Positions 29,602 through 37,492 of a DNA stretch of 64,000 nt are shown here, piece after piece; position 1 is the first letter of the stretch, and the number at the start of each line of letters is the position of its first letter. The DNA is taken from NCBI GenBank assembly GCA_947475415.1, contig CANJLH010000010.1, positions 56,521 through 120,520 of the forward strand, in the 5' to 3' direction. Origin of the DNA: Caulobacteraceae bacterium. GTDB lineage: Bacteria; Pseudomonadota; Alphaproteobacteria; Caulobacterales; Caulobacteraceae. The notes beneath the pieces are model-generated. The model was not told where the DNA came from and made no database searches. It worked only from the letters and a program-made list of their open reading frames with translations. Position numbers and translations under genes: made by a program.

Positions 29602-30435
29602 ATGAGCGACAAACGGAAACCTGCTAAAATCCTGGTCCGACGGCATAGCCTGATCACACGGCTGACCCATTGGGTGAACGTGGCGGCGATCAGTTTTCTG
29701 CTGCTGTCGGGACTGCAGATTTTCAACGCCCATCCCGCGCTCTACTGGGGATCGACATCCACTTTCGCCGCGCCTTGGGTATCTATGACCGCGAAAAACG
29801 AGGGCGCGGGCATGGTCGGCGTCACCACTGTGGCGGGGCGTCGCTTCGACACTACAGGCTTGTTCGGCTATTCGGGCAAACAAGGCGCACGCGAAGCGCG
29901 TGGCTTTCCCTCATGGGCCACACTTCCGTCTTACAGATCCCTGGCCGCCGGACGGTTGTGGCACTTCTTTTTCGCCTGGGTATTCGTGACCAATGGTCTC
30001 CTCTACCTGGCGGCCACCCTGCTGGGCGGGCACTTGAAGCGCGATCTCCTGCCAACCCGCGACCAGCTCAAGATCGGCCATATCCTGCACGAGATCGCCA
30101 CTCACGCACGTTTCAAGTTTCCGAAAGGCGAGGCGGCGCGAAGTTACAACGTCCTCCAGAAGGGAACCTATTTGGCGGTGATTCTAGGGCTGTTGCCGCT
30201 GATGCTGCTGACTGGACTGTGCATGTCGCCTGGTTTCAATTCGATTGCGCCGTGGCTGGTGGAGGGATTCGGCGGGCGCCAATCGGCGCGCACAATTCAT
30301 TTCCTTTCGGCTTCGGGGACCGTGTTGTTCGTCGTTGTGCATTTGGTGATGGTGGTGGCCTCCGGGACCTGGAACAACATCCGGTCGATGATCACCGGTC
30401 GCTACGCGATCGACGTTGAGGGAGGGGCGTCATGA
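29602..30435 (+). CDS. cytochrome b561-like membrane subunit
   Basis: A 277-residue integral membrane cytochrome b of the b561/hydrogenase-type group. Four main helices carry His residues suitable for haem: RLTHWVNVAAISFLLLSG, RLWHFFFAWVFVTNG, GHILHEIATH, and TIHFLSASGTVLFVVVHLVMVV. The selected ATG follows AGGAGAGGCG. The next gene, a molybdopterin oxidoreductase, overlaps by ATGA, so this is very likely its membrane electron partner, comparable in arrangement to YedZ (MsrQ) with YedY (MsrP) but larger and of another cytochrome type. Confidence 0.85.
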   Translation: MSDKRKPAKILVRRHSLITRLTHWVNVAAISFLLLSGLQIFNAHPALYWGSTSTFAAPWVSMTAKNEGAGMVGVTTVAGRRFDTTGLFGYSGKQGAREARGFPSWATLPSYRSLAAGRLWHFFFAWVFVTNGLLYLAATLLGGHLKRDLLPTRDQLKIGHILHEIATHARFKFPKGEAARSYNVLQKGTYLAVILGLLPLMLLTGLCMSPGFNSIAPWLVEGFGGRQSARTIHFLSASGTVLFVVVHLVMVVASGTWNNIRSMITGRYAIDVEGGAS

Positions 30436-31214
30436 CGGTTCGCAATGGAACCCGCCGCAATTGGCTACGTGTCGCCGGCGGCGGCATTGCAGGCCTTTGG
30501 CTTGCGGCCTGTGACCGCCTGAATAGCGATCAAAACGTTCAGGCCACGCTTGGGAAAGCCGAGGGCTGGACCATGAAGGCGCAGCGCGCGCTGATGAAAC
30601 GCACCACCGCCTTGGCGCAAGAGTTCACCGAGGCGGACATCTCCAAGGACTTCCGCGCCAACGGATCGATCAGTCCGGCCGATGCGGAGTACCGCGCGCT
30701 GTCGGAGTCTGGTTTCGCAAATTACCGGTTGGTGGTGGATGGCCTGGTGGAACGACCGCTCTCGCTTAGCCTCGCTGAGCTCCGCGCCCTGCCAGCCCGG
30801 ACCCAGATCACCCGTCACGACTGCGTCGAGGGCTGGTCCAGCATCGGAAAATGGACCGGTGCGCGGCTGGGGCCACTGCTCGAAAAAGCCGGCCTGAAGA
30901 AAGAAGCCCGCTACATCGTCTTCCACTGCGCCGACTCTCTGGAGGAGACCCTGGACGGGACCGGCCGTTACTATGAGAGCATCGACCTGTTCGACGCCTT
31001 CCATGCCCAGACCATCCTGGCCTACGCCATGAATAACGCGCCGCTTCCCGTGGCGCACGGCGCGCCCCTGCGCCTGCGCGCCGAGCGCCACCTTGGTTTC
31101 AAGCAGGCCAAATACGTCATGCGGCTTGAGGCGGTGGCGGACTATGGCCAGATCGGCCGGGGTAAGGGCGGCTTCTGGGAGGACCGCGGCTACGACTGGT
31201 ATGCAGGGATCTGA
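30432..31214 (+). CDS. sulfite oxidase-like molybdopterin oxidoreductase, Tat lipoprotein
   Basis: A 260-residue protein with the sulfite oxidase (SUOX/YedY) molybdopterin fold. The conserved Mo-ligand Cys lies in ITRHDCVEGWSSIGKW; other family segments are LVERPLSLSLAELRALPA, YESIDLFDAFHAQTILAYAM and HGAPLRLRAERHLGFKQAKY. The N-terminus combines a Tat motif (TRRNWLRVAGGG) with a lipobox (LWLAAC), so it should be folded with cofactor, exported and lipid-anchored. It overlaps the cytochrome b gene by ATGA. Known relatives reduce methionine sulfoxide or oxidise sulfite; which applies is unknown. Confidence 0.87.
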   Translation: MTVRNGTRRNWLRVAGGGIAGLWLAACDRLNSDQNVQATLGKAEGWTMKAQRALMKRTTALAQEFTEADISKDFRANGSISPADAEYRALSESGFANYRLVVDGLVERPLSLSLAELRALPARTQITRHDCVEGWSSIGKWTGARLGPLLEKAGLKKEARYIVFHCADSLEETLDGTGRYYESIDLFDAFHAQTILAYAMNNAPLPVAHGAPLRLRAERHLGFKQAKYVMRLEAVADYGQIGRGKGGFWEDRGYDWYAGI

Positions 31215-31287
31215 CCCAGATTGAGAGGCGGTTCAAAAAACTCCGATCAGTGCCATGCAAAGTCGGATTGAGCGCTAGCTTGGGGGA

Positions 31288-32097
31288 TCAGTAGGGCGTC
31301 GCCATGAGCTTCGGGTCGGTGGCGCAAGCTGCGGAATCGAGCTTGAAGGCCGCGTCATGGCCGGCATCGGCGACCTTCCGGTCAGCGGCGAGTTCGCGGC
31401 GGGCGACCTCCATCTCCTGTCGGAAAGCTTCCGACCCATGTAAAGCGGCCACGACCACTGAAGCGTTGGTCCGGCCGGCATCCACGGCGCTCAACGAGTG
31501 GACGCCGCAAACCAGGCGGCTGTCGCCGTAGGCGCGCGCGCGGGTCAGGATCGCCGTTGCGCGGTCCGGGACCAGTTCGGCAAGGATCAAGCCAACTGCC
31601 CAGCCGTACGTGGCGTGGCCGGAAGGATAGTCGGGGCTGGCCAGTAGCGATGGCGTCTGGGCGACACAGGTCGGGCCTGCATCCACCAGATATGGCCGCT
31701 TGCGCGCATAGAAGTCCTTGGGCCTGTCCACAGCCCGCTTGATGTCCGTGCGCCTGATCCGCTCGATAAGGGCGACGGTGTGCGGCGCACGCGCCTCGGT
31801 GAAAGGAAAACCAAGCACACAACCGAGTTCATCGAGCAGTTGGTCCTTTTCGGCATCGCGGGTCGCCAGGTTCCAGCGCGGGGATCCCTTGAGCCCGCGG
31901 GTTTCGCGGAAGATCGCCCGGTCAATCTGGTCTCGCTCTGATCCCGCCTTGGGCGCCGGCGGCAAGATTGCGATCGTGTCCGGCGCCGACGCGCCTAGAA
32001 ACCCTTCCGGCTCGCCGCGAAGTAACGCCGGCGCGGCGACACCCACCGCCACCGCACTCAGGATTCCGACAGCTGCGCCTGCGACTTTCCGCTTCAT
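31288..32097 (-). CDS. class A acid phosphatase (PAP2 superfamily), secreted
   Basis: A 269-residue exported phosphatase. Residues 1-25 form a signal peptide (VAGAAVGILSAVAVGVAAP). The three PAP2 signature blocks are intact: K-x6-RP in KDFYARKRP, PSGH in YPSGHATYGW, and SR-x5-H-x3-D in SRLVCGVHSLSAVD, giving the nucleophilic and acid/base His. This is the pattern of nonspecific class A acid phosphatases such as PhoN. Its place near phosphate and phosphonate uptake genes fits phosphorus scavenging from organic phosphates in the periplasm. Confidence 0.9.
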   Translation of the reverse strand: MKRKVAGAAVGILSAVAVGVAAPALLRGEPEGFLGASAPDTIAILPPAPKAGSERDQIDRAIFRETRGLKGSPRWNLATRDAEKDQLLDELGCVLGFPFTEARAPHTVALIERIRRTDIKRAVDRPKDFYARKRPYLVDAGPTCVAQTPSLLASPDYPSGHATYGWAVGLILAELVPDRATAILTRARAYGDSRLVCGVHSLSAVDAGRTNASVVVAALHGSEAFRQEMEVARRELAADRKVADAGHDAAFKLDSAACATDPKLMATPY

Positions 32098-32116
32098 GCG
32101 GTCGGTCTTAGCCGGT

Positions 32117-33175
32117 TCACGCTGTGGCGAAAAGCTTCGCCCAACGCGGGCGCTCCCGCGCCTTCCAACCGGCCCTGTGCCAGGCGTCGGAGGCGATCAA
32201 CGGGACCACGGTGGTGGCCTCGGCGAAGACCATCTGCTCCCACGTGACATCCACCTTGCCCCAGGAGCAGGCCTCCTTCAGCGTCGAGGAAGAGCAGGCG
32301 CCGTCGCGCACGTCGGCCACGGTGATCTGGACCGCATATCTGTGCATCTCAGCCTCGACGCCGAGGATTTCGGCGCAGACCACGGTGTCCTGGGCGAAAT
32401 TCTTCGGCACGCCGCCACCGACCATGAACAGGCCCGTGGTTCCGGCGGCGATCTTGATGTCGGTGAGTTCGCGGAAGTCGGCGACCGAATCGATGGTCAG
32501 ATAGGGCCGTTTAGCCTTCATTCGCTCCACTTGGTGTTTGACCAAACCAAAACCGGCTGATGAATCAGTGAACGCCGGACAGAAGATCGGAACGCCTTCA
32601 TGATAGGCGGTCTCGATCAGCGACCCGGGCTTCTTGGCGTTTCCGGCCGCCAGCCACTTGCCCATCTCAAAGATGAACTCCCGGCTGGAATAGGGGCGCG
32701 GCTCCAGGGCGTCGCAAATATCCTTGATCGTCGCGTCGCAGCTCTGCAGCTCCTCCTCGTCGATGTAGGTGTCATAGATGCGGTCGATGTAGAGAGCGCG
32801 CAGGTCACGGTCATCGACATTCGACTGCGCCTGATAGTGTTTGAAGCCCAGGGCTTCGAAGAAATCCATGTCGACGATCGAGGCTCCGGTGGAGACCACT
32901 ACGTCGATCATCCCGTACTTCACCATGTCGCGGTAGATGTGCATGCAACCGCCGGCGCTGGTGGACCCGGCCAGAGTTAGCCAGGTGGAACAGCCCTTGT
33001 CTTCGATGGCCATGGACAGGATGTCGGCCGCCCGGGCGGTGTCGCGGCTGGTGAAGCTCATCTTGCGCATGGCGTCGATCACCGGCCGGGCGTCGTATTG
33101 ATCGATCGCCACATGTTCGACAGTGTCAGCCAGCAGTTCGGCCTTGCGGTTGGTAGGGGCGGCGTCAGCGTTCAT
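32117..33175 (-). CDS. deoxyhypusine synthase-like protein (probable homospermidine/polyamine synthase)
   Basis: A 352-residue homologue of deoxyhypusine synthase. Motifs include TLAGSTSAGGCMHIYRDMVK, VVVSTGASIVDMDFFEAL, MVGGGVPKNFAQD and EACSWGKVD, whose Lys matches the catalytic Lys that forms an imine with the aminobutyl group. Bacteria have no eIF5A, so the protein substrate of the eukaryotic enzyme is absent; related bacterial proteins have been proposed to make homospermidine or another polyamine from putrescine using NAD. A PLP decarboxylase that could supply the diamine lies just upstream. The ATG follows AAGGATGAGGGA, a good ribosome site, which decides the start against a longer frame. 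Confidence 0.87.
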   Translation of the reverse strand: MNADAAPTNRKAELLADTVEHVAIDQYDARPVIDAMRKMSFTSRDTARAADILSMAIEDKGCSTWLTLAGSTSAGGCMHIYRDMVKYGMIDVVVSTGASIVDMDFFEALGFKHYQAQSNVDDRDLRALYIDRIYDTYIDEEELQSCDATIKDICDALEPRPYSSREFIFEMGKWLAAGNAKKPGSLIETAYHEGVPIFCPAFTDSSAGFGLVKHQVERMKAKRPYLTIDSVADFRELTDIKIAAGTTGLFMVGGGVPKNFAQDTVVCAEILGVEAEMHRYAVQITVADVRDGACSSSTLKEACSWGKVDVTWEQMVFAEATTVVPLIASDAWHRAGWKARERPRWAKLFATA

Positions 33176-33269
33176 TCCCTCATCCTTCAGAGTTTGAGCG
33201 CCCGTCCATAGGAATGCGCATGACCCGGACGGAGCGACGGGCCGTGCCAGCAGCGCGAGAATTGGCGGC

Positions 33270-34508
33270 CTAGCGCCGCCGACGCTTCCTGCCCTTGGCG
33301 CGTGGCAGTTTGACGACGTTTTGGGTGTCCGCCCGTGGCGTCGGGATCGAGCGACGGGCAAGGCCGAACATGGAGGCCATGGGAGCGTCCTCCACCGCCA
33401 CGGTCTCGGCGTCGCCGAAGCCATTGAAGCGGGTGTTCATGGCCACGCCATAGGCCCCGAGCATGCCGATCTCCACGTAGTCGCCCTCTCGGACGTCTTC
33501 CGGCAGCCAGAACGGACCCGGCATGTGGTCCAGCGAGTCACAAGTGGGGCCGTAGAAGCGGAAGGGCTTCAACGCGCCCTCCACCTCGAAGGCGTCGCCA
33601 GCCTCGGCGCGCATGAGCTTGACCGGGAAGGGCCACTTGGTGTGTGCGGCGTCGAAAAGGCTGCCGTAGGAACCGTCGTTCAGATAGAGCGCGTCGCCTT
33701 TGCGAAGTTCCACCTTGGTCAGGATCGAGGAGGCTTCCGCCACCAGCGCCCGACCGGGTTCGCACCAAAGTTCAGTGGTCTCGTGCACCATCATCTCGGC
33801 GAAGCCGCGGTCGATGGAGTCGAGGTAATCAGACATGTCAGGCGGAACCATCCCCGGATAGACGGAAGGGAAGCCGCCACCCACGTCCACCACATCGGCG
33901 AACACGCCGGCGCTGACCAGGGCGCGGGAGGCCTGGGCCATGGCCGCCTGATAGGCGGTGGGTCGCATGCACTGGCTGCCGACGTGGAAGGCGACCCCCA
34001 TCAGATCCTGGGTCGCCCGGCGTGCGGCCATCAGCAAGTCGGGCGCCTGGTGGGCGTCAACGCCAAACTTTCCGGAAAGGGAGTAGGCGGCGCCTTCCGT
34101 CGTCACGGCGAGGCGAACCATCAGGTTCAGGTCCTTTGCCGAGCCGGTAGCCTCAAGGATCTTGGCCAACTCCTCATGGGTATCGAGGGAGAAGGTCCTT
34201 ACGCCATGGTCGAAATAGGCTTGGGCGATCGCCGCCCGGCTCTTAACCGGGTGCATGAAGGCCATACGCGCGCCCGGCGCAAATTTCGCGACCAGCTCGA
34301 TTTCCGGCACGGAGGCGACATCGAACGCGTTCACCCCGTTCTGGGCCAGTGTCTCGATTACCCACGGCGAAGGGTTCGCTTTGACAGCGTAGAAGACGTC
34401 GCCTTTAAAGTTTTCCTGGAACCAGCGCGCCGCTACGGCCACCGCACCCGGCCGCGCAAAGGCGACAGGGCGTTCGGGCGACCGCTCACGGACCAGGTCC
34501 AGGGGCAT
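33270..34508 (-). CDS. ornithine/lysine decarboxylase-like PLP enzyme (alanine racemase fold)
   Basis: A fold-type III PLP decarboxylase of about 413 residues that should make putrescine or cadaverine. The PLP Lys is in VFYAVKANPSPWV; the glycine loop and substrate site are in DVGGGFPSVYPG and GPTCDSLDHMPG (Cys-Asp pair of the ornithine decarboxylase group), with MLGAYGVAMNTRFNGF near the end. An in-frame TTG at 34521-34523 would add the residues HTYH and is an alternative start, since the region just before the ATG looks coding. With the deoxyhypusine synthase-like gene downstream it forms a likely polyamine-synthesis pair. A basic KGRKRRRR tail ends the protein. Confidence 0.88.
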   Translation of the reverse strand: MPLDLVRERSPERPVAFARPGAVAVAARWFQENFKGDVFYAVKANPSPWVIETLAQNGVNAFDVASVPEIELVAKFAPGARMAFMHPVKSRAAIAQAYFDHGVRTFSLDTHEELAKILEATGSAKDLNLMVRLAVTTEGAAYSLSGKFGVDAHQAPDLLMAARRATQDLMGVAFHVGSQCMRPTAYQAAMAQASRALVSAGVFADVVDVGGGFPSVYPGMVPPDMSDYLDSIDRGFAEMMVHETTELWCEPGRALVAEASSILTKVELRKGDALYLNDGSYGSLFDAAHTKWPFPVKLMRAEAGDAFEVEGALKPFRFYGPTCDSLDHMPGPFWLPEDVREGDYVEIGMLGAYGVAMNTRFNGFGDAETVAVEDAPMASMFGLARRSIPTPRADTQNVVKLPRAKGRKRRRR

Positions 34509-34772
34509 ATGATACGTGTGCAATTCACGTAACCCCCATCGGATTGTTGAACCCAGGCCGGCGTTAGCAGCGCTTGTTAGGACATCGGGTCCGCCGGAGC
34601 GGTGCGACATAGGGGACTTGCCCCGGGTTGTAAAGAGTTTTGGACTCGGGGCTTTGACCTCCGCCGCCCGTCGCCCGCGCTGGACCGGAGCGCGCCAACC
34701 GTGCGATGAAACAATCAGGGGTGGGGGGCGACATCGTCGCCTGCGCGCCCGTTGGGGGAATCTTCGTCGCTC

Positions 34773-35567
34773 ATGTCCGAGGCCGCCGTTCTGTCCTTGC
34801 GGAATGTCTCGAAAAGCTTCGGTCAGCGCCGGGCGCTCGACGGGGTGTCGTTCGAGGTGCGCAAGGGTGAGATGATCGCGCTCATCGGACCGTCCGGCTC
34901 AGGCAAATCGACCCTGCTTCGTTCGATCAGCGGGCTTACGCCCATCGATCCCGGCGCGGGTGAGGTGGAGGCTTTCGGCGGCGTCGTGCAAGCCCGCGGG
35001 CGGATCGGTGATGGCGTGCGGGCCGCACGCATCCGAATTGGTTTCATTTTCCAGCAGTTCAATCTTGTGGGTCGGCTCAGCCTGTTCACAAACGTCGCCC
35101 TTGGTTCCCTGGGACGAATATCCAGGCTGCGCGGCGTGGTGGGCTGGTGGCCGGCGGAGACCAAGTCTGCCGTGATGGCGGCGCTGGCGCGGGTCGGTGT
35201 CGCCGATCATGCGGCGCAGAGGGCCAACACCCTGTCCGGCGGCCAGCAACAGCGCGGCGCCATCGCCCGCGCGCTTGTTCAGCGGGCCAAGATCGTGCTC
35301 GCTGATGAACCGGTGGCCTCACTTGATCCGGTGACCGCGCGCCGGGTCATGGAAATCCTGACTGATCTAAACGCCAGCGATGGACTGACCGTAATCGTCA
35401 CTCTGCACCAGGTGGACTACGCCCTGCGCTATTGTCGCCGGATCGTGGCTCTGAAGGCGGGTAAGATTGTCTATGACGGCCCCGTCGGCGGACTTGACCG
35501 CACTCGCCTGATCGACATTTACGGCCCAGAATTCGAGGACGTGTTTTGGGAAGGAGCCCCGAAATGA
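34773..35567 (+). CDS. phnC: phosphonate-type ABC transporter, ATP-binding subunit
   Basis: A 264-residue ABC ATPase of the PhnC group. Walker A is GPSGSGKSTLLRSISGL, Q-loop FIFQQFNLVGRLSLFTNV, signature TLSGGQQQRGAIARAL, Walker B KIVLADEPVASLDP and switch His in TLHQVDYALRYC. The length and the NLVGRLSLFTNVALG segment resemble PhnC. It leads a three-gene unit phnC-phnD-phnE with ATGA overlaps at both joins. The ATG is preferred to an upstream in-frame TTG. No C-P lyase genes are in the window. Confidence 0.92.
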   Translation: MSEAAVLSLRNVSKSFGQRRALDGVSFEVRKGEMIALIGPSGSGKSTLLRSISGLTPIDPGAGEVEAFGGVVQARGRIGDGVRAARIRIGFIFQQFNLVGRLSLFTNVALGSLGRISRLRGVVGWWPAETKSAVMAALARVGVADHAAQRANTLSGGQQQRGAIARALVQRAKIVLADEPVASLDPVTARRVMEILTDLNASDGLTVIVTLHQVDYALRYCRRIVALKAGKIVYDGPVGGLDRTRLIDIYGPEFEDVFWEGAPK

Positions 35568-36568
35568 TCCCCCGACGCCTAATCATCGGTCTGATCGCCT
35601 GCGCGGCGCTGGGCGCCTGCCAGCCAAAGGCCCCTGAGGCTAAGTCCGCCGTCAAGGAGATCAACTTCGCCATCCTGCCGGCGGAGGGTCAGAAGTCCAT
35701 GGGCCCGCTATGGGAGCCGCTTCTCGCCGAGCTGTCGAAGCAAATTGGCGTCAAGGTGAAGCCCCACTACGCCTCCAGCTACACGGCGATGATCGAAGCG
35801 ATGCGGTTTGATCAAGTTCAGGCGGGCTGGTTTTCAGCCTTGCCGGCGCTGGATGCCGTGCGCCGCGCCGACGGAGAAGTGCTTGGGCGGATCGTCAACG
35901 CCGAGGGCGCCGACTCCTATCAGTCGGTGTTGATCACTCAGGTCGGTAGCGGCATCAACCTCGAGCGGGTTATGAAGTGCGACAAGTCCCTGACGTTCGG
36001 CATTGGCGACGCCAAATCGACGTCGGGCTATCTGGCCCCGATGACCTACCTGTTCACACCAAAAGGGATCACGCCGGCCGATTGCTTCAAGGTCGTGCGG
36101 ACGGCGAGCCATGAGGCCAACGCCAATGCCGTGGCCAACGGATTGCTCCAGGTGGGCACTAACAATTCAGTCGGGCTGGTTTTCTTCCGCCGTCAAAGGC
36201 CTGCCCTGGCCGACAAGCTGGAGGTGATCTGGAGTTCGCCGCCGCTGCCGGAATCGTCGATCGTAGTGCGCAAGAGTCTGGACCCGGCGATCCGGGAGAA
36301 GATGCGGACCTTCTTCCTGACCTATGGGACCGGAACCGGACCTGACGCCGATCGGCAGCGCGCCGTTCTGAAGGGCCTGACATACGGTGGGTTCAAGGCC
36401 GCCGATGACAGCTATCTCGACCCGATCCGGGAGATGGAGGCGGCGGAAACACTCGCCGCGGCGCGGCGCGGTGGCGACAAGGCGCGGATCATCGAGGCGC
36501 AGAAGAATTTCGACGAGGTGCAAACCAAGGCCTCCCAAAGGCGGGCTGTGAACCCGGACGGCGGATGA
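35564..36568 (+). CDS. phnD: phosphonate/phosphate-type substrate-binding lipoprotein
   Basis: A 334-residue periplasmic binding protein of the PhnD family. The lipoprotein signal ends in the lipobox LGAC (IIGLIACAALGACQPK), so it is tethered to a membrane. Family features are INFAILPAEGQKSMGPLWEP, KPHYASSYTAMIEAM, VQAGWFSALPALD and GDAKSTSGYLAPMTYLF, the last lining the ligand site in PhnD/PtxB proteins. Start overlaps the phnC stop (ATGA). Ligand could be phosphonate, phosphite or phosphate; context favours a phosphorus compound but sequence does not settle which. Confidence 0.9.
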   Translation: MIPRRLIIGLIACAALGACQPKAPEAKSAVKEINFAILPAEGQKSMGPLWEPLLAELSKQIGVKVKPHYASSYTAMIEAMRFDQVQAGWFSALPALDAVRRADGEVLGRIVNAEGADSYQSVLITQVGSGINLERVMKCDKSLTFGIGDAKSTSGYLAPMTYLFTPKGITPADCFKVVRTASHEANANAVANGLLQVGTNNSVGLVFFRRQRPALADKLEVIWSSPPLPESSIVVRKSLDPAIREKMRTFFLTYGTGTGPDADRQRAVLKGLTYGGFKAADDSYLDPIREMEAAETLAAARRGGDKARIIEAQKNFDEVQTKASQRRAVNPDGG

Positions 36569-37356
36569 GCGAAACGCTGCAGCCGCCGCGTCGCACCCTC
36601 ATCCAGAGTGCGCCGGACATCCTGATCTGGGGTGGCCTGCTGCTCCTGCTCGCGCTTGCGTTCAAGCCGGTGGAGATGGATCGGCTTGTGCTGCTGTTCA
36701 CCAAGTCGGAGAACATGCGCCAGTTCGGCGCCGACCTGACGCGCCCCGATTTCACCCGTTGGCGGCTCTATGTCTCGCAGATGTGGGTGACGGTGCAGAT
36801 CGCCATGTGGGGCACCGCATTGGCCGTAGTGATCGCCGCGCCCTTTGGCCTGGCTTGCGCGCGCAATATCGCCCCCTTCTGGATCCAGCAGCCCATGCGC
36901 CTGGCGATGAACCTGTTGCGCTCCGTGCCCGATCTGGTGATGGGCATGCTGTTCATAGTCGCTACCGGCTTGGGTCCCTTCGCCGGCGTGATGGCGATCG
37001 CCTTGAACACGGGCGGCGTGCTGGCCAAGCTGTTCTCGGAGGCGGTGGAATCCATCGAGAAGGGTCCAGTAGAGGGCGTGCGCGCCACAGGCGCCACACC
37101 GTTGCAGGAGGTGATCTGGGGCGTGGTGCCACAGGTGGCCCCGTTGTGGACCTCCTATGGCCTCTACCGCCTGGAATCCAACGCCCGGTCGGCCACGGTC
37201 CTGGGATTGATCGGCGCGGGCGGTATTGGCCAGACCCTGTTCGAGACTCTCAACACCTTCGACTACGCCAGTGTCTCGGCGATCGCATTGGTGGTGGTGG
37301 GCGCCGTTTCGCTGATCGATTTCCTGTCCCAGGCGATCCGCTCGCGGCTGATCTAA
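36565..37356 (+). CDS. phnE: phosphonate-type ABC transporter permease
   Basis: A 263-residue inner-membrane permease with about six helices. The ABC-permease EAA loop is ESIEKGPVEGVRATGATPLQ, and PhnE-like segments include NLLRSVPDLVMGMLFIVATG and SATVLGLIGAGGIGQTLFET. ATGA overlap with phnD indicates coupled synthesis. Only one permease gene is present, so the transporter probably works as a homodimeric permease. The short gap to the porin gene holds the Pho-box-like array, so the porin probably starts a new transcript. Confidence 0.9.
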   Translation: MSETLQPPRRTLIQSAPDILIWGGLLLLLALAFKPVEMDRLVLLFTKSENMRQFGADLTRPDFTRWRLYVSQMWVTVQIAMWGTALAVVIAAPFGLACARNIAPFWIQQPMRLAMNLLRSVPDLVMGMLFIVATGLGPFAGVMAIALNTGGVLAKLFSEAVESIEKGPVEGVRATGATPLQEVIWGVVPQVAPLWTSYGLYRLESNARSATVLGLIGAGGIGQTLFETLNTFDYASVSAIALVVVGAVSLIDFLSQAIRSRLI

Positions 37357-37391
37357 GCCGCAATTCCTTCCGTAGGCAGAGCGCCCCGGCG

Positions 37392-37447
37392 CCGTCGCGG
37401 AACCGTCACATAAGCGTGGCGAGACTGTCACGCTACGCCGCTAAGTC
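37392..37447 (+). promoter_or_regulatory. candidate Pho box array and promoter of the porin-PstS unit
   Basis: Four 11-base units in exact register start at 37392, 37403, 37414 and 37425: CCGTCGCGGAA, CCGTCACATAA, GCGTGGCGAGA and CTGTCACGCTA. Three carry the CYGTCRC core seen in PhoB direct repeats, which also have an 11-base period. A -10-like GCTAAGTC follows at 37440-37447. The porin ATG is 45 bases further on. Confidence 0.6.
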
Positions 37448-37492
37448 GGCCATGACCGGTCCAAAATCGATCGGGCCTGGGGACAACAGATA

